NCBI GenBank assembly: GCA_009823505.1
Contig: VZQC01005558.1
Location: forward strand, 2,019,113 to 2,083,112
Source: Rhizomys pruinosus
Lineage: Eukaryota > Chordata > Mammalia > Rodentia > Spalacidae
Direction: 5' to 3'
DNA: 64,000 bases
Part shown: positions 45,705 through 57,575 of the stretch, one piece after another
Numbering within the stretch: the first letter of the stretch is position 1
Layout: each line of letters starts with the position of its first letter
Position numbers and translations under genes: made by a program
The notes under the pieces: generated by a model
Database searches by the model: none
Told to the model about the DNA's origin: nothing
The model's input: only the letters and a program-made list of their open reading frames with translations

Positions 45705-46072
45705 TATGGTTAGCATTGATTTCCTCCTTGCTAGGATCTAGAATTACCTAGGAGATAAGGCCAGGGCATGTCTGTGAGGAGTTTCTAGATTAGGTGAACT
45801 GAGGAGAGAAGACTCGCCTTAACTGTGGGTGGCATGGGTCCATGGGTTGGATCCTGACTAACTGAAAAGGAGAAAGTGGGCCAAGGCATCAGCGCTCATC
45901 CCTCTCTGCCTTCTGACTGCGGACACAATGTGACCAGCTGCCTCCCACTCCTGCTGCCCTGCCCATCTTTCCATCACTCATTGCTGCCTTGACCAATACA
46001 AAAAGAACACTTCTTTTACTAAGTTGTTTTTGTCAGGTATTTTTGTCTCATCAGGCAGGTAACTACCACAGC
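45705..46072 (+). mobile_element. MaLR LTR, MTD-like
   Basis: tatggttagcattgatttcc, ctagaattacctaggagata, gcatgtctgtgaggagtttc, tagattaggtgaactgagga, gactgcggacacaatgtgac, cagctgcctccc and tttgtcaggtatttttgtct. It ends gtaactaccaca. A near-full-length solo LTR. Confidence 0.8.
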
Positions 46073-46844
46073 CTTCTCCTGCCATTACAGGGCCGTGGAG
46101 CACTGCAGCCTGTTCAGATTACAGGATGAAGATGCCCACTCACTCAAAACCATGATGGCAGGAGCTTGATTTGCACAATTATCATTACAATCGCCGGGAA
46201 TTAACTAGAAAAATACTGAAGCAGCCAGTCCTGAAGGTCCTTGGATTCCTGTTTGAAATGACTGAAGGACCCACACCCAGTCATATTAATAAATCCAGTC
46301 ACTGGTTTCCTTCTCTGCGGGCACCAGTTTCTCAAAGCCCTAGCTTTGGGTAACTAACCATGGGTAAACACCAACTCCATGGCCCACATGACCTAGAAAA
46401 AGAATTTTCCAGAAATGTATTGGAGCATGTCTTTCCTTAGGAATCTTGCTGATTCTCCACTCCTTGGATCACATGCATGCTGGAGGTGGGGATTACTGTT
46501 CTGCGCTGCTCGATGAAGGACAGGGCTTTTTATAAATAGTGATGTCACTAAGTGGTGATGTCATGTGCAGCAGTGCTTTGACCAGCATTGCTCAGCTGTT
46601 TGTACCAAAACTCTTGTGTACACTTTGTGAACCACTGGCAGCTGCTCAACTCCCCCACCCCCCAAGCATAGCTGGAAACAAGATTCCATCCTTTGGCCTC
46701 CCGTGGCTTTATGGTCTATAGCACAGTTTCCTGACCCAAACTTGAGATCATCGTACACATGATTCAACATAAAATATAAACTACATCTTTGATGGGAGTA
46801 CACTGCTCAGAGATTCTAATGTGGCAGCCTTTTAAAATACATGT
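46073..46844. other. Single-copy sequence
   Basis: Nothing recognised. A short duplication, tagtgatgtcac then gtggtgatgtcat, lies near 46539. Confidence 0.5.
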
Positions 46845-46985
46845 TACACTATCCAGGGGAGCATGTGCTGATGTCAGAGGACAACTTGTGGGAGCAGATT
46901 CTCTTCTTCCACCAAGTGCGTCCTGGGAATCTAACTCGGATAGTCAGGCTAGGCAGCAAACCCTTTCACCCATTGCAGCCTTCAT
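46845..46985 (-). mobile_element. B3A-type SINE fragment
   Basis: gtcagaggacaacttgtggg, agattctcttcttccaccaa, gtcctgggaatctaactcgg and ccctttcacccattgcagcc are the reverse complement of the B3A head and body (AACCGACTCCCACAAGTTGTCCTCTGACC class). Confidence 0.65.
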
Positions 46986-47093
46986 TGTAGTTTACAGTAC
47001 CAGGTCAGAAATGGCCACAGCCCTGTCTGAAATGCACCCCCTAGCCATCAAGCCAGAGAAAATGGACTGCAAACTGAAAATATTCAGTAGAAA

Positions 47094-47140
<47 letters not shown>

Positions 47141-47454
47141 GCCCAGAAAGCCAAGGCTCCCAAATGACATTTGCAGAATGTTTGTGTGTGACTTGCATGG
47201 TGCATATATGATTTTCCTTAGGATGGCTAAAGAGCATTTTGTGAAGATTCATGTGTGCATCACTGCAGATTTTACCTATATTCAACACTATCCATGGCTG
47301 TCTGGAAGGAAGTGCTTTCTGCAGCCAAGGATTCATGGCATCAGGCTTTGAGGAAGCCAAGAGTTTTCCTATAACTCACAGTTGTTCCTTCCACTGGATA
47401 GTTGAAAGAGCCTAAGAACACCCACCAAACCTTACTCCCTGTACAAGTCAGGCT
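46986..47454. other. Single-copy sequence with (TG)n at 47096-47139
   Basis: A pure TG run of about 22 units; otherwise unrecognised. Frames crossing it on both strands are artefacts. Confidence 0.7.
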
Positions 47455-49998
47455 GTGCAGAGCTGGTTTCCAGACCACACCAACAGAGCTGGCTACAAAT
47501 GTTCTGCCCAGCATTCAGGGCAGTATATTTTACCAGACAACACTTTCCATCTCTTGATTTCTCACTTTCTTAAACACAGGCCTTTAGAATATGTGTATGT
47601 TAAACAACAATGGTTTAAAGGTTTTGATAAAAATGGTAATGCATCTGAGTTAGTTGGAAATATAAATTGTTGTTGTACACATTTGTTTTACTTAAAATCT
47701 GTATAACAATAACTTTGGGATTGGCACATACAAATGTTCTCTATAATTTTTCTGTTGTACAGTATCATCTTGTAGCATTCTCTTTTACCTGTAGGATGAT
47801 TTAACTTAAGGAATTAAGTTTGTTTCCCACGTTAACCACATACAGTCACCCAAAACAGCTTGGGTGAATTTGATGAAATCTGTGCCTTGATTCCTGCCTA
47901 TAGGTATGTGTACTACAATTGCCTTTTTGAGACTCATGGGTCAAAAAATAAAAACCTAAAGTAAAAAGGGGGGATACAGATATATATGGAAACCTTTTGT
48001 CAAAAACTTTGCAATTTAAATCTTAAAACTAACTACGGGAAAAGATTTGTATGTTCCCACAGGTCAAAACGTCACCAACTTAACGGCTGAGAAAGAAAAG
48101 ATACAGTTTTGCATTGTGTAGGATATACCAGGAAGTGCCAGCAGAAAGGTTGGCCCATATGAACATTGAAAGGAAGGAAAGCCTCAGGATACTATAGGCA
48201 TCAAACCCCTCTGTGGATCCTACTTGTAACAGTTGTTTATAATGAGTCCTAACGAAACTTACCTTTTAGGTGCTGCAAAGTTTTAATATGAGAGACTTTC
48301 TTACCTCCCCTTCATAGAACAAGAAGGAATATGATGATGATGAGGTCGTTCTCTAACTGTAAAGTGGGATCAACTGTTACAGAGGTAATCTCTTATAAAA
48401 CGAGTAAAACTGCCTTCTTTAATTGACTAATAGACATAGGAACTGTGAAAAGGACTATAACCTACTACAACAGTTAGTACTGTTTAAATACCTATATATC
48501 TAATTGCCTGTGCTTCATTAGTGGGACTGAAAGGTTATTATACCAGTGAAAGACTTTTGCTTTATAGTTCCTTTATGTAACATTCCAAGCCCCCCCCCCA
48601 AAAGGGAAAGGCTTCTTGCCTGTAAACTGGGATACCTGCAAGAAGAGAGGCGATAAGGCCCTCCTGTCGAAGACCTGATGTGAGCATGGGAAGGATGTAT
48701 TGAGACCACACTTGCAAGTGTACAGTTGGTCTCTGGAATACCAGAGAGTGTTACCAAAGGCCACTAAACCAGTAAAGCAAATATAGGTCTCCTTGAGTCA
48801 AGCAAGGCTCCTCCATCAACACCAGCTACACCTCACCTGCCTGGAAATACTGTGCAGCAGTGGCAGCCATATGTCTGTATATCCCAAATCTAATTGGCTA
48901 TTAGCTCTCTCCTTGGAGGAATAACCCACAGCTGATGCCACAAGCTTACATCCTCTGGTGGCTAGGAGATGATATAAGCCGCAGTAAGACCCTGTAATAT
49001 TTTACAGAAAAAACGTAATTCATGGATTAACATACCATCCAAACATCTGTGTCTATACCAAAGTAACCTCCCATAACAATTAGTACTGTTAAATACCTAC
49101 ATATCTAATTGCTTGTGCTTCATTAGTAAGACTGAAAGGTTATTTTTGGACAAACTGTCAGCCCATGAAAGGAAACAGCCAGAATTGACCAGGGTCCAAA
49201 ACAACATATCCAGAGAAAGTAGACTGTTTTGCTTCTCATCCACCTGTGCCCCTTTTCTAAGCCTAGGAAACAATCTGCGGAAAAGGGGCCATGGTAGAAT
49301 GTAAGGGCTGCAGTTGGAGTGAATGGTGAAACTACAACAATATAGACTGGACACTCATTTGATCAACTTGATTGAACATGCAAGCCCCCCAGCTGGATGG
49401 TGAGACCCTTGGGCTGTGTGGATTTGGGCGCAACTGCTTGCGAATTGGTTTTACATGAAGGATGTGATGCTTATACTCATAAATTATTACTTATTATCAA
49501 AAAATGAAAAAAAAATAAAGAAGAAAAAAAGAAAACCCATTCTTAATTTCGTTGCTTTCAAACACAGCCTCTACAACTGTTTTGGCAAAAGGAATACTTC
49601 TTGGCTTGCTTAGACAGTGTTAACTCTTAAGAAACAAATTATTCACATCTAGCTGAGGATCACAAGCAAAACCTTACAGTGGAGCAAAAAAAGACTGAAC
49701 CTGACCTTGGCTTTCTTCTCCCTACAATTTTAATGCAGCTCAGGAGGCCACTGATGCATGGGATGTAGGACACTTGTGCCAGCGGCCCCTGCCCACTGAG
49801 GGTCCGCAGCTTCTGGGATTCAACTATGACTCTTGGACTGCCCCTGCTTTCCCTTCTACCGAGATGTTGGGCTAATGCCTTTGATCTTTCGTGAGGACCA
49901 GGCTTCCTGACCTGATAAGCGATTCTCTATTCTCCCTCAGTTGTCGCCCTCAGTTGTTTCGATCAATACAAAACACCTTCAACTCTTTGGTAAATAAT
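47455..49998 (+). other. Repeat-poor block, possible decayed retroviral coding sequence
   Basis: Some 2.5 kb contain no SINE or L1. A segment of about 85 bp occurs twice in direct orientation (48454-48539 and 49058-49144, roughly 85 percent identical). In one plus frame, short blocks (YHPNICVYTKV near 49035; VECKGCSW and NYNNIDW near 49300-49340) recall the surface part of class II-type retroviral envelopes, but stops occur every 10-40 codons. No paired LTR was recognised. The frame at 47455-47706 (83 codons) might belong to it. If viral, it is a dead ancient copy; the assignment is tentative. Confidence 0.3.
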
Positions 49999-50242
49999 AA
50001 AGACATGACTGGGGCTGGAGAGATGGCCTAGCAGTTAAGAGCGCCGACTGCTCTTGGGAGAGGACCCGGGTTCGATCCCCAGTACCTACACGGCGGCTGA
50101 GAACTGTCTTTAACTCCAGTTCCAGGGGAATCGGACACCCTCTTCTGACCTCCACGGCATTGCACGACATGGGTGCACAAACCTGCATGCAGACAGTACA
50201 TTCGTACACATACAAAATAAATAAAATAAAAAAGGCATGATT
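49999..50242 (+). mobile_element. Young B2/B3-type SINE with TSD
   Basis: The body at 50011-50230 starts ggggctggagagatggccta and has the B box ggttcgatccccag and catgcagacagtacattcgt. Flanks aaagacatgact (49999-50010) and aaaggcatgatt (50231-50242) match at 10 of 12 positions. Confidence 0.9.
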
Positions 50243-50589
50243 TTTTTTTTGTCTTTTTGACACAATACACAATAATTGAGAACTGCAGAAGTGAAGGCAA
50301 TAATCTTTCCACCACAGACTCTCAAGGCATGCTAGAATCTTCTGAGAGGCTGTAGCCAGGACTAAGAGCCCTTGAAGTCCTCTCTGTGGGTTAGGAAGGG
50401 CGAAGAGCTCCAGTTCCAGTTCCAACTCTTAACAGTCTTTGGCACACATTAGAGCCTGACTTGTACTACTTTCCAATTATAGATAATTTTCATAATAAAT
50501 AGTTTCTTGTTCTTATGAATAAGAAAAACAGTACAAATTCTTCAAGAACTTACTTAAAAATTATTTCTTATCTTTTATCTTCAAAATTA
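50243..50589. other. Single-copy sequence
   Basis: Nothing recognised; AT-rich toward the right. Confidence 0.5.
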
Positions 50590-51385
50590 TCATGAAAAAT
50601 TATACACAACAGGAAATACAATTTGCCATTTTAACCATTTTAAGTGTGCAACTGGGTGGTATTAGTTACAATACAGCACTGTTACAAGGGTAACTATACC
50701 TACCATTATCTATTTCTAAGAGTCCTTATCACTTACAAATAGAACATCTGAAACCATTGAGCTTTTACAGCTACTAAATAATATTCCATTCTATGGATAT
50801 GCCACATTCATTCACCAGTAGCCTATCTCAGGCACTTAATTCTTTTTGCTTTTGTGAAGAGAGATGTTGTCAACATTCATGTGTGTATACCTGTATGTAC
50901 ATGAGTATGAAGGTCTGTATGTATGCACATGTGTGTAAGTATGTGTATGTGTGGGTACATTTGTATGTCTGGGCATGTATGTGTATTCATTTGTATAATG
51001 CATACCTGTATGTGTTCATGTGTGTATGCATGTGTATGAGTAAACATGGGTACATGTGTGTATATATGTGTGGGTATGCACATATATGCACACATAGGTT
51101 CTTATTTTCATGTATATGTGCACATGTTCATGTCTGTGCACTTGTGTTTGCATGTATGTATATAGGTGTGTGTTTGGGCATTGTGTACATGTGCATACAT
51201 GTATGTGTGCTTGAGCTTCCATTTTCAGTTCCTTTCTGTGGTACTAGACATGCTGCTGCAGGTTCTGCACCAGTGCTGTGTTTAACTTTCTCAGGAGCTG
51301 TAAACTGTTTTGGCCTAAGCATTTGTGTTCATCAGTGCAGCAAAGCCCACACTGTAGTGACAGCATAGCCTGTATTTACCTAATA
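50590..51385 (-). mobile_element. L1M-like 3' UTR with internal TG-rich expansion
   Basis: Plus strand aatttgccattttaaccatt, ttaagtgtgcaactgggtgg, tgaaaccattgagctttt, ataatattccattctatgga and atgttgtcaacattcatgtg match reversed L1M 3' UTR. The element resumes after 51211 (agttcctttctgtggtacta; gtgtttaactttctcaggag; gtaaactgttttggcctaag). The TG-rich 50876-51210 lies exactly where the L1 has ATTCATGTGT...TTTGTGTGG. Confidence 0.7.
50876..51210. repeat. Degenerate TG/TATG-rich simple sequence
   Basis: About 335 bp of imperfect (TGTA/TGTG/CATG)n. Frames on both strands (up to 191 codons, 50793-51368) come from its low stop-codon content. Confidence 0.92.
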
Positions 51386-52404
51386 GTTGGGCAGACAATC
51401 ACTTATTTATTAGCACTTAAACTCATGTTGCAAAGAACTTGAACTGGGTTCTAAGCTTGTACAAAATAAAGTAGACAAATGCAAATAAAAAGAAAACACA
51501 TACTATAAAAACATAAGATGGTCAACTGCTAGATAAAAATGTGTATACACAGGCCACAGGATACAACACGGTTAGATTGGAGTCTCTTGGCAAGCAATGT
51601 TAAAAGTGAAATAGAATTGGACTGTATTACTGGTTTCCTATAGAGCTATTTAACTTTTTTGTAGATCTAGCAAGTGGCATGAGATCCCCAGGAATCACTG
51701 TCATTCACAGGCCAGCTCAACCACAGCGTCACCGAACAACCTTCATGACATGGAATCCACATAGCTGGTAAGCAAGTGAGATGTCAAAGCCTGATCATGT
51801 GTTAAACGGACTCAGGGCAGGAGCTTTCTGTCACCTTGGAGTGTAAGAAAATCTGAAGTTCAGCCCCAGGGCCTGCTGGGCTATGTGGCCTGGCCTGACC
51901 CTACAAAGGACGGTCTCCTCAGCCTCCTGAGCCTCCAAAGTCTCACAGGCTCACTCAGGAGCTCAAAGTGTTGTGGGTGAGAGCCAGCTTGACTGCTCAT
52001 CTCCTGATTCAGACCTGCAAACCTATGTTCTGTCGAGATTAACCACCTCAAGGACATCAAGTTGATGAACAGACTGGGCATCTCACGGACACCAGTAAAA
52101 ACAACTGGCTTACCTTATAGACAAGACCCAATGCATGCAGGGAACACAGGACTCTGTTTTTCCTAGGCTGCAGCATTTACTAGAGAAAGCATGAAACCAG
52201 AGAAAAATCCCAGGATGTCTAACAGAGGTTTAAAATCAATACTGCTTACAGATGCTGGTCTGGTAAACATAATTAAAACTTCTGAATTGTTGCCAAAGTT
52301 TGATTAAAGGATTACATATCTGTATATACGTCTGTACATATGTTCCGTATCCCCATCAAAGCCCTGCTGGAGAGCGAGATGAAGGTTCCCACTGCTGCCC
52401 AGCA
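51386..52404. other. Single-copy sequence
   Basis: Nothing recognised. Confidence 0.5.
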
Positions 52405-52815
52405 CTCTCCATCCTTTGCCGCCTCTACACCTCGTTTCCACCATCTCTTTAGCATCTCTACTGTCTCCACTTTCTCCACAACCTGTACTGTCTCCACCAC
52501 CGACCATCTCTGCAATCTTCCCCACCTCTACCACCTCCACTTGACACCTCCATATCCCACCATCCCCACTGTATCTACCTTCTCACCATCCCTACCATTT
52601 TCCATCTCTACCATCTCCACCCTCTCTCAGGTCTCTACCATCTCCTTCCCCTCCCTCTCCACCTTCTAACCACTTTCACCACTTCCACCATCCTCACCAT
52701 TTCCACTTGTCCTTCACCCCCACCCTCCCTGTATTTTCTGTCCGCTCCAGCAGCTCCATTTCTGCCTTCTCACCATCTTCCCTCTCCACCCTCTTCACCG
52801 TCTCCACTGTGGTCG
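52405..52815. repeat. Pyrimidine-rich degenerate minisatellite
   Basis: About 400 bp dominated by loose repeats of ctccaccatct, ctctaccatctccac and similar on the plus strand, so the minus strand is purine-rich. Ser/Thr/Pro-rich frames here are artefacts. Confidence 0.88.
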
Positions 52816-53899
52816 CTACCTCCTCAAGGAAGGGTGGAACGAGTCAAGAGCAACTACTTTTAAATGATGCAATTTACCAGGAACCATATCAGTCTAGAGT
52901 GGAGGCCTTCTCATGTTAGAAGATGCAGCTAGAGCAGCTTTTAAAGTCGAAATAGAGAGGAGATGGGCACTGCAGCCTAGAGTTCACTTGTGACTGAGCT
53001 AACAATGGCAACATTTGGCGGACACTGTGCACTTACAGCTTCTCACAAACACAACAATCAGGAAACTGAAATATCCAAGTAAGACATCAGTGCACCTTGA
53101 GCTTGATGCCTCATGTTCTCAGATCTCAGCCCGGGAGACGGGTGCTAAGGGTCCTCAGAGCTGTGCTGAATTAAAGGTACAAAACTGTACCTACATTAAA
53201 GAAGACTAAGCGAATACACTGCCAATTAGGATGGAGATTCAGTAAAGGGGAGAAAGGGTGCTCACAGGGAAGCTTTGTAATACAGGCAAGGGCAGCAAGC
53301 ATGAAAGTGACATGGGCCTCCTGTCACCAGCAAAGCTGGCGACTACTTGCAACCGAGACTAGTTAAGTCTGCTCTTGCAGCTCTACCCTCTGTCCTAAAA
53401 CTGTACTAAATGGGTCTTTAAACACAGAACTTTCTTTAAAAGAATGAGTTTCACATTTTCCAAAAATCCACTGAGATCTAAGCTGCCAGCAGTGTAGGGT
53501 GATGAGGAAGAACTGCTAAGAATCAAATTAGCAGACTGTCAAATAGAGGCAAGAGCATGAGTAGGTGCTGGGAGACCAGACACCTCTCTCAGAAGGTCGC
53601 TGCGCATCTTCTCATGAGCCCTGAACATAGGCCAGCATGCCAGGGTGGTCTGGGGTTTCTACATGTCTGGGAAGCTTTTGATCTCAGAGACCAACACCAG
53701 CATAGGACACTGGGCATTCATCCAGACATCTACCTACAGAAAGCACCATCCCCAAATGCTAAAACAGATTCCTTATTAAGGGTTTCATTTGATGTAACTA
53801 ATATTTTTCATTCATAATCAGATATTTTGTATCTTAATTTTTCATGTGACTTCCTTATTCTTGTCTAAAATCTCGTGCGAATCCCTTTTCAATAACTTA
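52816..53899. other. Single-copy sequence
   Basis: Nothing recognised. Plus frames at 53015-53209 and 53557-53817 have no domain. Confidence 0.5.
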
Positions 53900-54205
53900 G
53901 GGGCTGGGAAAATGGTCCAGTGGGTAAAAGCATTTGCTCTGCAGGCATAAGGATCTGTGTTTGCATCCCCAGCACCCACATAGAAAGCCGGGCTTGGCTG
54001 CACATAGCTATAACTGACCAGCCAGCCTGGCTAAAACACCGAGCATCCAGTACAGTGAGAGATCCTATCTCAAGTCAATAGGCAGAGAGAGACAGAAGAA
54101 GGTTCCTGGTGCTTTGCTCTGGCCTGTGTACACAGGCATGCACACTCACAATCATGCACCATACATTTCATGCATTCACACAGGCACACACATGCAGGCT
54201 CACAA
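53900..54205 (+). mobile_element. B4A SINE
   Basis: aggggctgggaaaatggtcc, gcatccccagcacccacata, gaaagccgggcttggctgca, gaccagccagcctggctaaa, cagtgagagatcctatctca and a CA-rich tail. Complete ID head, B1 body and tail. Confidence 0.88.
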
Positions 54206-54494
54206 ACAAATACCTATGTTAGAGTGGGATTCTTATCAAAAGTGAAACTAAACAAGATCCCAAGAGAACACCCTCCTCCGATTGTTTTCCAAAGCTGGCC
54301 TGGGGTCCGTCCCAACTTGGTGCTGAGTGACAGGGTGACTTGGCAAATGGATGACAGAATCCACCCAGCCTGCACCCCAGCTCCATCACATTCTGTCTCC
54401 ACAGCTCTGCTGTGTACCAAGAAATTCACCTAATTCCAGCCACACTAGGTTGCCATGACAGCCTCCTGATACCTGCTTCCTAAAATAATGGAGT
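54206..54494. other. Single-copy sequence
   Basis: Nothing recognised. Confidence 0.5.
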
Positions 54495-54663
54495 TGAGAT
54501 GTTAGAAAGTTGGTTTAACAGTGAAGAAAGCTTGCAGCTATCTCGGAAGACTTGAGTTCTGTTTCCAAGACCTGCATTAAGTGGCTCACAACTTCCTGTA
54601 ACTCCAGCTCCAAGGGATTCAATGCCCTCTTCTGGCCTCTGCAGGAACCTGCATCCGTGTGGG

Positions 54664-54701
<38 letters not shown>

Positions 54702-54725
54702 CAAAAATCAAAATAAATCTTAAAG
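54495..54725 (+). mobile_element. B3-type SINE with (CA)n at 54665-54700
   Basis: gaaagttggtttaacagtga (damaged head), gtggctcacaacttcctgta, actccagctccaagggattc, tgccctcttctggcctctgc, then about 18 CA units and aaaataaatctt. The CA run grew in the SINE tail. Confidence 0.85.
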
Positions 54726-55564
54726 GTAATAGTGGAGTTGTAGAAGGTGAATAGCTGTCAGAAGTCACCACCTAATAGACAGTTAAGATCCTGTTCCAGT
54801 TTGGATGTGAGCTGTCCCCAAAGGCTCACGTGTCTGACTGCTTAGTCCCCAGGTACAATGCTGTCCAGGCTCTCACAGAATATCTCTGTGTTACTCAGAA
54901 GTAGCAGGGGATGACACAGAAAGGGTCTCCAGGGCGTATCCATTAGTCTCTCCTTCAAGTGCTTTCTGATTTTGTTTCACACTGAAGTTTGACACATAGA
55001 ATCCAAGCAAGAATCACTTCCAACTAACAAGATGTTGGCTGATCTCTGGATTTCTCACTAAGCAATACTATTTATATAACAGATTTTGGCTAGTGTTTGT
55101 CAGTGGTCAGAGTTCTATAAATCCACACAGCTTTATTTTTGTCAATTGCTTTTGAATGTCTGTGTTAATGTTAGAATCCAAAAATTGAAACTCTTTGTTT
55201 AAAATATTAAAAATTATCTTAAAATAATAGAGTGTTCCTAACATCTCCATTATGTAACTTAATGCTGCACAGACTATTAGAACATGCCAGGTTCACACAC
55301 AAACCATTTAGTTCTTGACCATGGCCTTTTCTCACTGCGATGATGATTATACTTGGAGAAAAAAAATGACGCATGAGAGGTAAATCCCAACTGCTGATTT
55401 TCTGCAATGTCCCTTCCAGGGTTTTGGCCCTGCAGGTGTGGGGCTCATCCGGACCTCCTGCGCACGCAAGGATGCGCACGCAAGCGTACCTGTGTGGGCT
55501 GTGCAGGTGAGATGTGAGCTTGGAGACCAGCAGACTACTTCAGGTGGCTTCCCCTTTGTTTTTC
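54726..55564. other. Single-copy sequence
   Basis: Nothing recognised. A short tandem, cgcacgcaaggatgcgcacg, lies near 55459. Confidence 0.5.
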
Positions 55565-55805
55565 TTCTGTTGTTTTGTTTGAAACCGTTTCTCTTTCCTG
55601 GGACTTGTGATTACATTAGGTTGGAGGCCAATAAATTTAGGGCTCTCCTTGTTTCTACCTCCCTGGTGCTGAGATTACAGGCATTTGCCATCATAAAAAA
55701 AAAAAAAGAGCTGGCTTTTTTTTAGCCATGGATTCCAGGGATCAAACTCAGGTCTTCAGGTATTCAAGGCAAGCACTTTATCCACTGAGCTCTCTCCCCT
55801 GTCCA
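55565..55805 (-). mobile_element. B4A-type SINE, decayed
   Basis: tgtttgaaaccgtttctctt, cctgggacttgtgattacat, ctggtgctgagattacaggc, ggttcagg-like and gcactttatccactgagctc, then tctcccctgtcc. Reverse complement of B4A with an internal A-run at 55695-55707. Confidence 0.7.
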
Positions 55806-55851
55806 GGCTCCCTCACTTTTCCAAGTGGAAACACCTTCAGTGGCAGAGGAA

Positions 55852-56650
55852 AGCACACACACACACACACACACCACATACACAGACACACACATACTAC
55901 ACACAAACACACACACACCACGCACACACACAGACGCACACACACAGACACACACAAACACACATACCACACACACAGACACACACAAACACACATACCA
56001 CACACACACAGACACACACACAAACACAACACACAAACAGACACACACACAGACACACACAAACACAACACATGCACAGACACACACACACAGACACACA
56101 CACACCACACACACCACACACACAGACACACAGACACACACACAAACACAACACACACATACACACCACACACACCACAAACACAGACACACACACAAAC
56201 ACAACACACACACAGACACACACACAGACACGCACACACACAGACATACACAAACACACACCACACAGACACACACACACACCACACATACACACCACAC
56301 ACACACCACACACACAGACACACAGACACACCACACACACAGACACACACCACACACACACCACACACACAGACACACACACACAGACACACACACAGAC
56401 ACAGACACACACACCACACACACACCACACACAGACACACACACAGACACACCACACACACACAGACACACACACACACCACACACAGACAGACACACAC
56501 ACACAGACACACACACAGACACACACATACACACACCACACACACAGACACACACACACACCACACACACACAGACACACACACACAAACACACACACAC
56601 ACACCACACACACACACACAGACACACACACACACACACCAACACACACC
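55852..56650. repeat. 800-bp CA-rich array with recurring CAGA and ACCA variants
   Basis: Almost entirely A and C on the plus strand, with regular interruptions (cacagacacac, caccacacac, acaaacac) and higher-order blocks. Stop-free frames of 200-346 codons on both strands (His/Thr-rich; Cys/Val-rich) are artefacts. Z-DNA-prone alternating purine-pyrimidine sequence. Confidence 0.98.
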
Positions 56651-57341
56651 CCAGTGTTAACTTCAGGGCTCCAGAGCAGATGAGGAGCTTGGCAAGGGCA
56701 TTCGTCTCAGTGGTAAAGCTGTATACCTTTGCTAAGCAGACCACTACATTACTGGGATTGATGGGAAGATTTATTGATCATGGACTGTGCACAAAGCAGA
56801 CCAAAGAGGGCAGAGCCGGCAGACGTGCTGTCCATCCTCACCCACTCCTTCCTGCAGAACAATAAACAGATGCTTTGTAAATAAACAAATGAAGGTGGGA
56901 AGGGGAGGACAACTGGAGACTGCCTTCATGGAGAGGTGGGGTGTGTACAAAATTGCCAGCTAGCGAAATTCAGGACAGGAACCTAGTGCCAGCTCAGCTT
57001 TGCCTTGCAGTCTTCATCACCCTAAGTGATCCCCAGCCCAGGAAAAAAATGTCAGTGGGCTCTCCATCAGTGTAATAAAACCCTTGGGAGGATTAATCTA
57101 TACAGAGCAAATGGTTGAACTCACAGTTTCAGAGTTCCAATTTGTGCTCAGTCTGGTCTGTTATTTTTGGTCAATGGTGGCAACTTATCATGATGAGTAT
57201 CTCTCACAGAGTTTTAAAAAAGGATCACTTCATGGGAAGAAAACAAAGAAGAGAGGAAGAGGCAAGAATATGGGTCCCAAACCCTTCGTCAAGGATACAT
57301 CCCCAACACCTAATATTCTCCCACTCCACCCTGCCTTATAT
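56651..57341. other. Single-copy sequence
   Basis: Nothing recognised. The frames at 57084-57383 have no domain. Confidence 0.5.
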
Positions 57342-57575
57342 ATAGCCATGACCTCTGGGCTGGAAAAATGGTTCAGTGGTTAAGAGCACAGGCTGCTCTT
57401 GCAGAGGACCAGGTTTGGTTCCCAGCATCCACATGGTAGCTAACAACCATCTGTAAATGCCAGTTCCATGGGATCCCATGCCTTTTTCTGACCTATGCAG
57501 GCTTTGCATAACACAGGTACACTTACATATGCAGGCAGTACACTCATACACATAAAATAAAATAGCCATGACCTC
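57342..57575 (+). mobile_element. B2/B3-type SINE with perfect 14-bp TSD
   Basis: The body at 57356-57561 starts tgggctggaaaaatggttca and ends aaaataaa. Direct repeats atagccatgacctc at 57342-57355 and 57562-57575 are identical. It has ccagttccatgggatcccat and catttacatatgcagg-like tail sequence. Confidence 0.93.

Noticed and set aside
50793..51368. 191-codon frame rich in Cys/Val/Tyr/Met
   Set aside because: Product of the TG/TATG-rich expansion inside an L1 fragment.
55728..56865. Very long open frames on both strands (up to 346 codons)
   Set aside because: They lie in the CA-rich array, where stop codons cannot easily occur. Translations are monotonous His/Thr or Cys/Val repeats.
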